Source: Acridotheres tristis (lineage: Eukaryota; Chordata; Aves; Passeriformes; Sturnidae). Taken from it: a stretch of DNA of 64,000 nucleotides. Location of the stretch: NCBI GenBank assembly GCA_037013685.1, contig CM072894.1:27279529-27343528 (forward strand), given 5' to 3'. The notes below the pieces were generated by a model that saw nothing but the letters and a program-made list of their open reading frames with translations, ran no database searches and was not told the origin of the DNA. Position 1 is the first letter of the stretch. Every line of letters starts with the position of its first letter. Shown here in pieces: positions 17,828-34,386 of this stretch. The translations under genes were made by a program, and so were the position numbers.

Positions 17828-20509
17828 ATAGGGCTACATTTGATGGTAATCCATCTCCTCTCAGATTGCTCCTAACATACCCTAAGAATAGAGGCAGCTA
17901 CCAGAGCCAGCATTCACTGGAAAGAAAAATGGCCAAAATATTTCTCTTTTCTATTAAATATAACAGTGCTTTCCCAAAAATGCAATTCAGGGAACTTTAA
18001 TATTCTCTTTCAGGGAATTGTAAGTAGAGCCACAAAAAAACTGTGTCTCTTTTTTTTTCCCTGAAAATAGGGTTGTCTTTAAAATGCAAAATGTTTTATA
18101 TTTGTCACAAAACCCAGTGCACTTTATAACCATCTGTATTATTTCCTACACACAAATGTATTCATATCTACATATTAATAAAATAGAACTGCACATCACT
18201 GCAATATTACCTGGCTCCTGCCTGAGGACTATCTTACAATTACCCTGATAAATACCTGTTTTGAAATTACAGAACTAAGGAGGTCCAGATCTTGAAGAGA
18301 AAGGCAATGTTGCAATGCCCACCTTTGGCATAATACTTAGACTAATCCAACCTTACATGTTCACAGCTTCCAAGACATTTAGCAACATGCAAAAGGTCTG
18401 GGGAAATGTGGAACAAAGAGCACATTTTCAGGAGGTTTGAGAGCTGGTGCTGCTTACCAAGATCAATGACATGTCATCCCAGAGGAGTACTGATAAAAGC
18501 CTCTGTAGTTCTGCTCCCCTTCTGTCTCTCTGTATTTTGTATTTCTAAGCAGGCAGTTTGCAGCCAGCGTGCACTCTGCATGCATTAAGCACACACAGCA
18601 TACATGTAACACAGTGTTAGAGATTACAGAGTACTGTGCAAAGCTGGGTGGTACAAAGAAATGCATATTTACATTAGAAGTTAACACAAAGAGAGTTAAG
18701 ACAGGAGATGGAGAAATTGGCCCTGTGTTCTAATCACTAAAATGTCTATCTAACAAATATTAAAATGAGGAGGCCATGGGGAGCATGTTTGCATTTCACT
18801 AATGCATCTCAAACATAACAGATCTGTAAATCTGTATATAATAGATTTGAAAAAACAGTCCATAAGAATAACAAAAAGTCTAGCTGAAAAGAATACATCT
18901 GAATCAGGTTTCAGTTGGTTTTCAAGAAACAGCCTGATGCATGCAACATCAGCTTCTCAAAAGAGAGCTTAATACAAGAGGCAGATTGAGCAGAAGAGAC
19001 TTTCTGAGCTGCTGAATTTTCAAGAAGGAAAATAGCATTACAAGGAAGGGCTCAACATAAGGGGAAAAAAAGTAAGTCTCTCCTCCTACAAGTGAGGGGC
19101 AGTGAAGTTTTTAGGACTCAGCTTGGTATTTCAATAAATAATTATGTTTTTCCAACTGAACAACCGGCTAGACACGGCAAACTGTAATTAACACCAAGAA
19201 GCATAGTACCACTTGGCATGCATACACCTTGTTTCTGAACAGAAGGCTTCAAGAACCCCTTAAAAGCTATTCAAAGAAACTTATAATTATAATTATGTGC
19301 TAGTGTGATTAGTCTCTTCTAATAATGTCATGCCTATTGAGCACACCCTATTGAAAAGCCCACATAAAAAATGCACGGTTCCACTGATCTGCATGCTCAT
19401 GTCAGAAGCTCTCATTTGCAGATCTGAGAAATGAAAGAAACATTACTATTACTATGGAGACTAAGAAATTTGCTTTAGCACTGTAAAATAATATTAAGAT
19501 TTAATAATATTAGCACCAACTATTAATAAATGTGCCAGGATTTTTATCTTTAGTTTTTATCTTTAAAGGATACCATATGCACTTTCTTATAGCTATGCCC
19601 AAATTTTTAAACTGTGGGTTTGAATCTCATGTTCATAAATGTTTGTAAATACTTAAAGGCTTTGGTGACCTGGAGCAGAATTTTGACTATAGACAACACA
19701 GTGAGTAACAAACAGATACTTTTGACTGTGCATGAAGGGTCAAAACAGCATAAGGTTATAGAACAATCTGATTATGCATGCAATTATAGAGGTGCTAAAT
19801 ATTCCTATTATTATTAAAAATAGCCACTATAATATAAAATATCTTCTTAATTATTATTGAAGAAAACAAATATATCATCTACACCTTTATGTAAAACAAG
19901 GCGTAAAAGTCCTCTCAGTGCAATTGAATTGGTAATTAGCTCTTGTTCGTTTTAATTTAGAAAGACTGTGAGAGGTACAAGAAAGAAATGAAGATGCCTG
20001 CTACCTTAGGCCAATTAATCCATGTACTCCAGAATGTATTCTCCAGGATTAAACAAGGCAGTGACATCCCTGGGGCCCCACGAGCACACAGCTTAGAGAG
20101 AACAGCACCTGGCTGTGACAATGCAAGCCAGAAACCTCTACAGGTACTGAGCTAATAGAAATGTATGTCAGATGCCTCTTGAATGCTTGGGTGATGGAGC
20201 AGTTTTTACAGATAATCACTTCTTCTCTCACAGCCTGGATGAGTGTTCAGAATGTGGGACAAGTCAGACAAAAGAGCCTTCTTTGTGCCATTCAAGCTCC
20301 CTTCCCCTCTCAAACAACCTTGTGCCTCATCTCACAATCACTCACCTCCAGATGTACCGATTATTGTTATTTCTGGAGTCAAAGTAGAATTTTCCACCCC
20401 CGTTTGGAAAACGCCCTCGGGGCTGTAAAAACCTTCAGACAAAGCAGGAGGGATATATAACAGCGTATTAAGAAGAAAATAAATTAATGTCCATAAAGCA
20501 AGGCATTAC

Positions 20510-20650
20510 CATTCTCTTCATCTCCTTGGAGACCTGGTGGCCTCCGAGGTGGTTGTAAAAGGGCCGGTCAACACCCCAGTGTGGGGGGTTATGGCTGATG
20601 GAATTGGCACGCTGGCGGTTCATCTTGGCTATCGTGGCTTTCTCGTCTTT
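20510..20650 (-). CDS. ADCY5: ADCY5 exon 8: C1b regulatory segment
   Basis: 141 bp, 47 codons, phase 0 at both ends. It encodes [40 protein letters not shown] and SKEMKRM. This is C1b, the less conserved linker between C1a and the second membrane cluster, and it is the best evidence for type 5: MNRQR.NSI.HNPPHW and [18 protein letters not shown] are type 5 features as recalled, whereas type 6 diverges almost completely. The serine in QRANSIS has arginine at -3, so it fits a basic-directed kinase site such as protein kinase A; that is inference only. The acceptor is TTCCAG and the donor ATG|GTAATG. Because the exon is in frame at both ends, skipping it would not shift the frame. It sits between introns of 8.9 and 12.9 kb. 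Confidence 0.97.
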
Positions 20651-23600
20651 CTGGAACACAAACCAGAGAGAAATGCATAATCAATTTTCATACTTTTACA
20701 CGCCACTCATTCTCCAAGCATCTCTCACTTCTGATCTCTCACTCCAAAAGCTGGCTTTGCACCTTGAACTCTATGAAGCAGCCGCTGATCAGAAGCAGTC
20801 CCAGTCCACCATCTCTGTCTCTTATTTTAGAACACTTTACTCAAGTGGTGCCCATCATTTTGTTCCTTTACTTGTTCTGAACAACCACCATAACCTGTAT
20901 AAACATAGGGAGCATTCCAAAATGGAGACGTCTGTTTTCTTTATTAGAAAATTGAATCAAACTGAATAATTTCAGATAGAAAATTGCAGCTCCAAGCTGA
21001 GATACTACACAGAGGGTCCTCAAAAAGCAAAGGAAGAGTTACATCCAGAAGAGAAACAACACACAGAGTGATCTGCTTGAAGAATAGGAGCCTTGAATCT
21101 CCTTGAAGCTATGGGAATACAGAACACCTTTCTACATAGGCACAAGCAAATAATTTTCCACACTTGCAAGAGCATATTCCCAGACATGCTAAGGAAAGTA
21201 TGCAAAACTTGCAAACAACTGTGTACATGTTAAGGGTAATGCAATTGCAGCGTGTGACAAAATGGTCTTCCCAACTCTAGTGCTAGCTTCCAATTTGACA
21301 GTGACACAAATTCTCCTGAAGTTTGGACAAAGTCTTTGATTTTGTTATCAAGGCTTTGACTCTTGGCTGCAATGGGAGCTTACTGTGAGGTTAGCACAGG
21401 ATCTACCAGACAGGTTTCATTCAAGCTCAGTGCCAGTTCCAAGTGTACAGAAGTGCACCATGTAACTAGGCTCAACAACAGGCAGATTAGTTCTTTATTT
21501 TGAATATAGTCCCTATTCAAAAAGACAGGCAGGTTTCCACATGGAATGTGTTCTGAGGACAGAAGTCCCTCTACCAAGGGCTGCACTGCAGACTGGCTCA
21601 GGGAGGATTGTGTGATTTACCTGTACTGACTCAGAAGGCAGAGGGGTGCCAATTATTATATCCTTGCTTAATACAAACTCTGGAGAGCTTGAAAATTCAG
21701 AAGGTAAGGATCATTGCTTATTACTTGAGAGATTAAACTTTTTCCAAGAGAATTGCTACTTCAATGACATTAGAGAAAAAAACCAGACTTAATAGCTAAT
21801 TTTGGATTTCCAGACAACAGAGTTATTTAAAAAGAAAGCCTCCATTGCTTTCAGCTCTAAAATTTTGGTTCAAGTGTTATTTGACAATACAAGTAGGTCC
21901 ACTGCTTTTCTTGCCTGGAGTCTGCATTCCATACCTATTTATTTTGATTCCCCACTATTCAGTGTAACTTGTACCTCTCAGGAGTTTGCAAAATACCTGG
22001 TGTTATCTCCATGGTAACCACAGAGTTAAATGTCAAGTGCTGTGCTGCCTTAAATTAGGGTTTTTAAAAAGAAATTTAAAAAGACTTGCTGAAATTCAGT
22101 GCTGGAGAAAGCTGCCTGATTGACAAGCATGGGAAATCATCTTCTCTCTCCTTGCAAGGCAGCTACAATGACATTTCCCTTGAGACCACAGCTCACCACA
22201 CGGGCACCAAACACTGCTGAGCACGTGGGGCTGCAGCTTCCTGGCCACGGGGCCACCTGTGACAGGAACCCTGTGCCCCACAGCAGCTGGCCCCGTGACA
22301 CTGAGCAGCAGTGGTCCTGCAGATCCAGGGTGCCAGCAAAGACCTTCACCCAGCCAGGATGACAAGTGTAGGCTCACGAGGAATATCTGTGGGAGCAGAC
22401 CTAAGGGAGCTGTCAGCTCCCTGGGATGACCATCAGGGGAACCAGAGATGTTCCCACATGGATGTTTCCAGGACAGCAAGTGCCTCCCACATCACCTCTT
22501 CCCCACATTGAACCCACCACTGGCTCATCTGCAATGGGTGAAAATTCCAGCACTTGGCACCAGCTGAGTTTCACATGAGCAACCATGAGAGAGCCACTGG
22601 ATAACCTCCAGGAGAGACATCTTTTAAATGTTTCTAAAAATACATTAGTGATGAAATCTTGATGTCCAGATTTGAGTTGATTCGAGGTTTTGTTTTTCAA
22701 GACTTGTTGCTCTTTATAGTCTTTGCCATCATTTGTAATACTTTCTTGTGGCTTTTCCAGTTATGCAATCTTTTTCATAGTTATGCTTCTTTCTTTTATG
22801 ACGTGATGCCAGAAAACTGGTAGGAAATACAGTTTCATTATCTCCAAGCAAATAGATATTGTTTTTCAATAACAGAAGTGACACTGTCAATCCATTTTAT
22901 TCCAGCTAAGGGGAGGGTTTTCAACCAAATGGAATAAAAAAACCCAGATGTTGAAACCAGTCTGGGGACCCATAAAAGCAAAGCTATGTGGTTACTTTAC
23001 AAATGCCATTACATCAACAGATGATAAAAGTGATATACAGCAGGTTTTTTCCCCATGAGTTAGTAAATTTGGTTAGAATTTGAGAAAAACTTTAATGCCA
23101 AAGTCCATGAAGACATACTACCCCTCTCAGCTCATGAGTGATCCTCATGCCTGCTGCAAATGCTAGTGAGTCTGAAGCATTACTTGATGAATTTGAAGGA
23201 AATAAAAGATCTCATACATATTTATTGACACATCTGGACTGAGGTAAGGACAGGACAAATGGGTAAACATGCAATTCTGAGATTGTTTCGAACCATGAGG
23301 TCAGGCGCCATAAATTTTCCACGGCTTCATGAACTCTGGCAGTATTTCTCCCCCACCTCTTGTAGGAAGTTTCCACTGGATTGTGGACTATGTTTCAGCA
23401 ATATTTCCAATCAGATTAAAACACATATATAAAAGCACCCTGCACTTTTGCTTTTCCACATTACATAATGTTCTACTATGTCATCTTGAACAATAGGACT
23501 TTGCTGTTAACATCAACGCTTATTAAAGAAAAAATAAAACCTGTTGTTTTAAAAACTTGAGATAGTTTATTTTCTGCAAAATCACTTGTTCAGTGAGTAA

Positions 23601-25527
23601 TGAAAATAACAAGTTCTAAATTCTAAAAATGAAGCATTAGATGGGTCACAGCTCCTCTGTGGAAATTTATGAGGATGCCTCCTCTGTTTCTTCCTGGCTT
23701 AGTGACAGCATAAGGACAACTTGCACACAAGGCTGCCTAAGGCATAACAAGACTGGAAAAGAAGAACAAAGAAAGAGAAGTGGTGATACCTTTCAGTCCT
23801 ACCCATTACAGGTACTACAAACAAGAGAAGAAGGTGCAAAAGTTTCTGGCAGCAATGAGTTTTTCAGATTTTAGGTGGCTGAACTCCAGAAGGCTGTTGT
23901 GGGAACTTTTCAAATCTGGACTCACAAAGAGACTGTAAATCTGATTCCCAGGGGTTTTATTGTGTTCCCACCACCAGTTCCCACACACTGAGCTACGGCA
24001 ATGCTACAGCAGAACTGCAGAAAGAGCTAAGGTTTTCTTGTACTTATCAATTGAATCAATACCTGGTACTTCTTCAGTGTGTGTGATAGGATTTCCCAAC
24101 ATATTGATCACTATCAATGCAACAGTGAAATCTGATCACGGAGCAGCCATATCATATTTATCTACATATTATTCTTTAAATTTTCTTGAAGTCCTTCTGA
24201 CATGTGCATGATGTTTCGAGTAGTGATACATGCTCCAAACCACTGCCTTCATAAATCTGCATGAGTGGAACCCTGCTGAGCTCTGATTAAATGTGTTAAA
24301 TTGAGGAATCATCACATTAGATTGACTGTGTTTTAGGAGAGTCACATGCTCAACATTTAAAGGACCATTTTGTTTCTTCAGCTGGACGGAATTCCAGGGC
24401 ACTATTTAGAAAAGAATGAGAATTGTTTTTCTAGGAGTTACAGCCAAAGTTTTGTTGAGCTGTTTCAAGGCCACCATCAGCAATCCTTTAACTGGTGTGT
24501 ACCTGCTATTGTTAAAAGAAACACCCAAGTGTAATCAATTGAAAGACATTAGAAAAAATAAACATTTTTTCCCTTTGCAGACTTTGTGCACTCAGCACAG
24601 CGTGTTTGGTCAGCAGTACTGCTCATCTGCAGGCACATTTTGTTTCTACTCGTGTTCAAAGCAAAGCATTCCCCTCGATTTCTGACAGTGTTGAGGACAA
24701 TAAAACTAGCTGTAAAACTAAGTGCTGTTAAACTCTTATTCATCTTAAGGTCTGTTTCCTACTTCTCCAAACACATTTTCCACCCTTCTCAGAGTGAAGC
24801 AGAAAGCGAGTGACATGCTCCTGTACAAACACCAGAAACTTGGGCAGCACAAGAACTGGGAATAATTAAACAGAGTACTATAAAAATATCAGGGAAGTGA
24901 TAAGATAGCAATAATGACTGGGACAAATGTTTTGAATAAAATTCAGAAGGGCAGATATAAAAGTTGTGAAGGTGGAGGACCAGAGTTATGCGATATGAAT
25001 GCTACAGTCTGCAGGGTAAGGCAAACAAGCCCCGTGTAACATGGATAAAACAAAACCGCTCTATAGAAGGGTAAAGACATTCCTGTGCAGGCCATTGCGA
25101 TGCCTAGGGGTTAAGTTTGGGAATCACTAAAATGTGGGCAACAGTTTTAGTAACTGTAGCTGATAAATTGCTGTTTATCTGGAAATACAGGCTTTCAGAT
25201 AAAGAATGAAGCCAGTAAGGAAGAAAGGCAAAGATCTCCTTGGAGAATTCCTGAATTTCTACCACGCTATTGTATTAAGTCCATTAACAACACATATCCA
25301 AATAACTGTGAAAATTAACTAGATAAGAACCGAACTTACCTTGTGTAAATCACCCTGTAATCACCTGTAAATCACCCTATACCATGCGAGGATAACAGGA
25401 ACTTAAAATTCTTCATTACTGTAGAACTGAAGGAGCAGACTGTTTTTTTCCAGGTAATCACTACTGCCACAGTACAGGCAAAAGAGAAGAAGGCTCATAA
25501 GCATAGGGTTATAAATGGAAAGCACTG

Positions 25528-25615
25528 ATTCATAGAATCATTTAGGTTGCATTTAGGATCATTAAATATAACTGTAAACACAGCACTGCCAAGTCCCACT
25601 AAACCATGTCTAGAA
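25528..25615 (-). mobile_element. CR1 LINE tail fragment
   Basis: The plus strand shows the antisense CR1 end TCATAGAATCATTTAGGTTG, an eroded GATCATTAAATATAACTG, and CAGCACTGCCAAGTCCCACT with AAACCATGTC. The element therefore reads on the minus strand, in the same sense as ADCY5. Similarity fades to the right of about 25615. It lies in intron 7, about 1.9 kb from the plus-strand CR1 copy. Confidence 0.85.
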
Positions 25616-27497
25616 GCAAAACTTGAAGTGTGATGTGCTGAAGTCAGAAAGACAACCTCCATTCCAGATCTGTGGAAAACTGCCAAATTCCATTTCAGTT
25701 CTGGTAACAGATATTTTTAATAACTATTTAGTCAGTGATCATGACACAGAGCTTGTAGAGCAGCAAATGCTGGGTTTGGATTAACAGCCTTGAATCCAAA
25801 TTTTTCTAAAGAGAAGAAAATGCAGTAGCTGTCACTGGCTTTGTTTCTTCCATAGAGCATTTGACAGAGTGCTGTGCTGGAGAGTAAGGACTAAGACAGA
25901 TGGGGAATATGAAGCTGGGAAATAGCAAGAGACAGTGCTGAATGAGGAAGTATTAGTCTGGATGAAAGTTACTAGCAGAGTTACTCAGTTACTGCTCTTC
26001 AGGGCAGATTTGGTAGAATTTTTTCTTACCTCACCTGGCAGCAAGTGGGCAATGACAGATCTGGCTAACGAGAGCAGCAGAGGTGTATTTGATACATAGG
26101 AAGGAAAGGAGTATTAGCACCCAACATTTGAGGACTAACACAGTAGAAAGAGAACTTGAGACATTGTACAAAGTCTACAAGTGTACAAAATGCATGATCA
26201 TTCCCTTAGAGATTACAGACTCTTCATTTCATTATCAGGAATCACATTAGTTCATCACAGAATAAATAGAAGACACTGAGATAATCCAGCTTTGCAAAAG
26301 GTAAAGGTTTCATTTGATGAGTAAGAAAATACGAGAGGTTGTGCTTGTCTCTTCTTTGCTGTGTGAAGACATTAGAAGAGTCTGTCTCAGGAGAAAAAAG
26401 GAGAGGGGATCCAATTGCTGACAGAGAGCAGAAAACCAGAGCAGCTAGATTTTAGAGCAACCCAGTGCTAGCACTAATGGGAGCAAACAAACCACAGGAA
26501 AAGATTCAACAGACCTTTACGGCAGAACCTGCTAATTTCATCCTTTTATATGCTTTACAGGCAAGTGCTCACCCATGAGGGCAGCAGAATCACAGGACAG
26601 GGCAAACAGAAAGGTGAAAGTAGATCTGGAAGTAAAGATGAGGAGAAAAAATCCAAAAAGACTGGATTTTAAAACTTTGCATTTTGTTCTCATTTAATAG
26701 AAAGCAACTCTTCTGTGTATCAGACAGAAAACAAGGATTATATTTTGAGATCTAGCAATATTATTAAAGACTGAGGGAGCAGCATCTAGCTTTTTTCCCT
26801 CCTAAAACTGCACTGACTATATTCCAGTTAATAGCATTTTTAAAAAGGAAAAAGAAAAAAAATATTTTCAAAGAAGAAGCTATTTTCAGTTCCTGGAACA
26901 AAAATATTAGATAGATGGTCCTCCCACTTACTCTATGCCCAAGAAATGGCATTAACACGATGAAAAAGTCAAACAAACAAAACAAAAAAGACAAAAAAGT
27001 TGTGGCTCCCCATGGCACCAGTAAGCAGAAAAGGAACAGAACACATACCCTTACATTTTATCTACTTATCATAAGTCATGGTATTGTTGAGTTTTGATGG
27101 CTGTGGGACTGATGAACCAGGTGTCCAGATACTTCTGCTGTGTGAAGTGAGGAACAGCTCAGCAGTTACCTGGAGCTGCTCTCTGGTCAATGCTAATGCC
27201 AAGCCTTATGTGCCAGGACAGCAGGAACCCAGACACAACTCACAGGAACTCTCCACTAAGTTAGGTGAACATTTTATGGCCACTGCTGGAACAGAATGAA
27301 CTGAAAACCTGTCTAAATACATCACAAGATGTCATTAAAAGCAAGCAGAAATGAAAGGAAAAGTCAAGTACCAGAACTTTGCCCACCATCAGGCAAAAAG
27401 TACAAGACTGACTGAACTGACAATGGGCAAAAGCTTTTCTCACTTCTGATCCTCATGCTAGGTGAAAATGAGTTTTCAAACAGGGAAAGAACTTTAA

Positions 27498-27680
27498 ACA
27501 CTGGAATAGATTGTCAAGAGAAATAGTGGATGTCCCATCCCTGGAAGTGTCCAAGGTCAGGCTGGATGGGGCTTTGAGCAACCTGGTCTAATGGAAGGTG
27601 TCCTTGCCCTGACAGTGGGGTTGAGACAAGATGATCTTTAAGGTCCTTTCCAATCTAAGGCTTCCTATGATTCTATAAAA
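27498..27680 (+). mobile_element. CR1 LINE 3' tail
   Basis: Landmarks in order are ACTGGAATAGATTGTC, AGTGGATGTCCCATCCCTGG, AAGTGTCCAAGGTCAGGCTGG, ATGGGGCTTTGAGCAACCTG, GTCTAATGGAAGGTGTCC, GATGATCTTTAAGGTCC and the terminal TATGATTCTATAAA. It is the best-preserved CR1 copy in the window. It is truncated at the 5' end, lies in intron 7 and is antisense to ADCY5. Confidence 0.92.
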
Positions 27681-29515
27681 CTGTTCACAGAGAGATAAAA
27701 AATAGCTATGGGAGCACAAAAGTTCCAGCAGTATGGGCAAAACAGAAACTCCTCAAACTCCAAATACCTAATACCCATGACACTGGCTTTTTTATATTTC
27801 AGCTTAGCCCAATAATTACATAAGTCATGCAAATGTCCCAATTTTTAGGTACTCTGGGACACAGCACATTACAGCAGTGTAATAGCAGTGCTCAGAGACT
27901 TTAGCTAAGGGCTACACTATGTAACAGAGCTGCAATAAATACATATAAAGCAGTTAAAGAATGGCCCATTTTATTTTCCTATGGCAAATCAAGGCATAAA
28001 AAAGCAAGTTCCTCAAAAACCTATGTCTGGTATGGAACCGATATCTCTTATGAGTCTCTGTCCCATCTCCTACTCAAAATACATCCCATGTTCAGCAATG
28101 AAGTCAGGTGCCAAGCACTCTGAAGTCTCTGTTTCTGAGGCTTTTTTGTCAACACTTGCAATCAGCAGAATCCTGATCTTAGGTTTTCATCTTCTCTCCA
28201 GAGAAACTTTTGGTTCTTCACAAGAACATGCAGACAACCTGGTGACTGCATGATTTAAGAAGTCAGTATAGGTTCTCCACTCTAGAAGATGGGGTCTGAC
28301 CACAAGAGTATTGTGGCTTATATTCTTAAAACTGCCCAGGAAAGAGGAATACCTGAAACATCAGCTGGCTCATTGACAGGCAGTGATGCTCAGGAACAAT
28401 AAATTTGCCCCATAAATTCTAATCCTCTTTTGAAGATGACAATTGTTAATGAGATTTATTTTATGAGCAGATAGACACCAAAACATCAGCTTCTCTCTTT
28501 AGCAGATGATAAAGGATTTTCTTGGAGATTTTTTACACAATATCCATTAAAGAGATTTAAGACTTCCATTCTCTCAGGAAATGAGGCAATGGTAGCAAAG
28601 TCTTTCTGTAAAGGTGTTGGTTATTCAAATCAACCATGCTGTTGCAACATGACACAAACACTAATTCACTTAATCTCATGGCAGTCATATTTACAGATGC
28701 GGGAAGGTTTAATTGGTTTTAGATTCAGAACTATATAAAATTATTTTCAATTCAGGCCAGTCTGTATATGTTTGCCCATACTGTGATAAGCAAAGTAGGG
28801 GCTTCAGTGCAGAAATTATTAAGAGAAATATTATTGGCTATGCTCAACTAGATCCAAAAGATCCTTGTCTAGTTTTTCAGTCTACTGTTTTAAAAAAGAA
28901 TACAAACTAGTGATAATTTGCTATCAGTAGTGTCACAAAAAGATTTATCAGCTGAAGTCCACTTGAGTTTGCCTTGATTCAAGTTCAAGTCAGTAGTGCC
29001 CTCATAACCTTATTTTGTGCAGCTGACCCATGTTGGTGTGATCTCATCTTACTGTCACAATGATGATTGGTCATTACAGTGGACCAATTCTCATCTTCAG
29101 AAAGAGAAGCTGAAAAGCAATGATAGGAACTGCTCTAATCTTCATGTTCATTCATCTGGTCAGCAGGCAGACAAAATCACCTCTGGAATCTGACAGAAAA
29201 GATCTTTGCGGTTTTAATCCATTCCTTTAAGTACTTCTACAAAATACATATCTATATTAACAACATTTTTCAACATGATTTTGAAAACAACTAAGGACAA
29301 TTTACTTGAAAGCATTAGAAAGAGCTTGATGCAGACACCTTTGCAGATGGTTGCTATTCCCTTCTATGCTCATAAAAGGTCACGAAGAGGAGAGAGAAAC
29401 AGGAATTTTTGTCACTGAATGTCAACTGTCTCATCTATAAAGGCTTTACTTTGGTGTGTCAGAGAGATTAAGGTGTTAAAGGTATTTAAACCTGCATCAG
29501 TTTTTTTGTTCTTAC

Positions 29516-29657
29516 CCGCTTCTGGCTGCACCTCACAATCAGGAAGGTCTCAATGCTGTGCTCTTTCAGGTAAGCGTTGCGCTCCCCTCCAAAGCCCAGC
29601 TCCACCTCATAGTCTCCATTGAGATAGTTCAGGGTTGCTTTTGTTATGTGGATGCGC
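29516..29657 (-). CDS. ADCY5: ADCY5 exon 7: end of the C1a catalytic domain
   Basis: 142 bp: one base completing glycine, then 47 codons, leaving in phase 0. It encodes [40 protein letters not shown] and VRCSQKR, the final strand and helix of C1a and the start of C1b. [14 protein letters not shown] and KEHSIETFL match ADCY5; type 6, as I remember it, has [14 protein letters not shown] and KEQHIETFL. The acceptor is CTCAAG and the donor CGG|GTAAGA. From memory, mammals read EVEPGCGGERN and LILRCTQKR where this gene reads [11 protein letters not shown] and LIVRCSQKR. These look like ordinary lineage differences in a surface loop, but they were not checked against other birds. Confidence 0.97.
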
Positions 29658-34070
<4,413 letters not shown>

Positions 34071-34340
34071 TTACAAAATTTGTTGCTGTTATTTGTGTAA
34101 GTGCAAATTCCACAGCAGTAGTCCAGGTTGGGAAAGCATGTAGGGGCGTCCCAGCCCTAGAGCAACAAGGAGATGAGCAACTCCAGTGGCACCTTATGAT
34201 GCTGCCCCTATCCTACCTGCAGCACCCAGGAACTCCTCTCAGCAAGGCTGCAAGCACAAAATGACCAATGTGCTGCCAAATGACAACTGCAGACCTTGCC
34301 AACTGAGGCCAACTGTGACAAAGGACATCACATCACACGT

Positions 34341-34386
34341 CCACCCAGGATGAACTGGGAAAGCCACCCAGGATGGACTGGGAAAG
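34341..34386. repeat. 23-bp tandem duplication
   Basis: Two adjacent 23-base units beginning CCACCCAGGATG differ at one position (GAACTGGG versus GGACTGGG). The duplication lies in intron 3, about 300 bp upstream of the exon 4 acceptor. Confidence 0.85.

Larger units (their letters stand above)
7611..20509 (-). other. ADCY5: ADCY5 intron 8
   Basis: About 12.9 kb upstream of the microexon. It contains an ancient CR1/L3-type LINE fossil (about 16200-16700), a younger CR1 tail (about 15398-15550), the 50-bp inverted repeat at 13654-13703, a GC-rich block at about 17040-17470, a GGTTAATGTTT repeat at 10342-10386 and an (ATTT) run near 9188. Several A- and T-runs are present. No additional exon was recognised. 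Confidence 0.9.
20651..29515 (-). other. ADCY5: ADCY5 intron 7
   Basis: About 8.9 kb between exons 7 and 8. It contains two CR1 LINE fragments of opposite orientation, at about 27498-27680 (plus) and 25528-25615 (minus), and a more GC-rich block at about 22120-22510. No coding exon other than the flanking ones was recognised. Confidence 0.9.
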
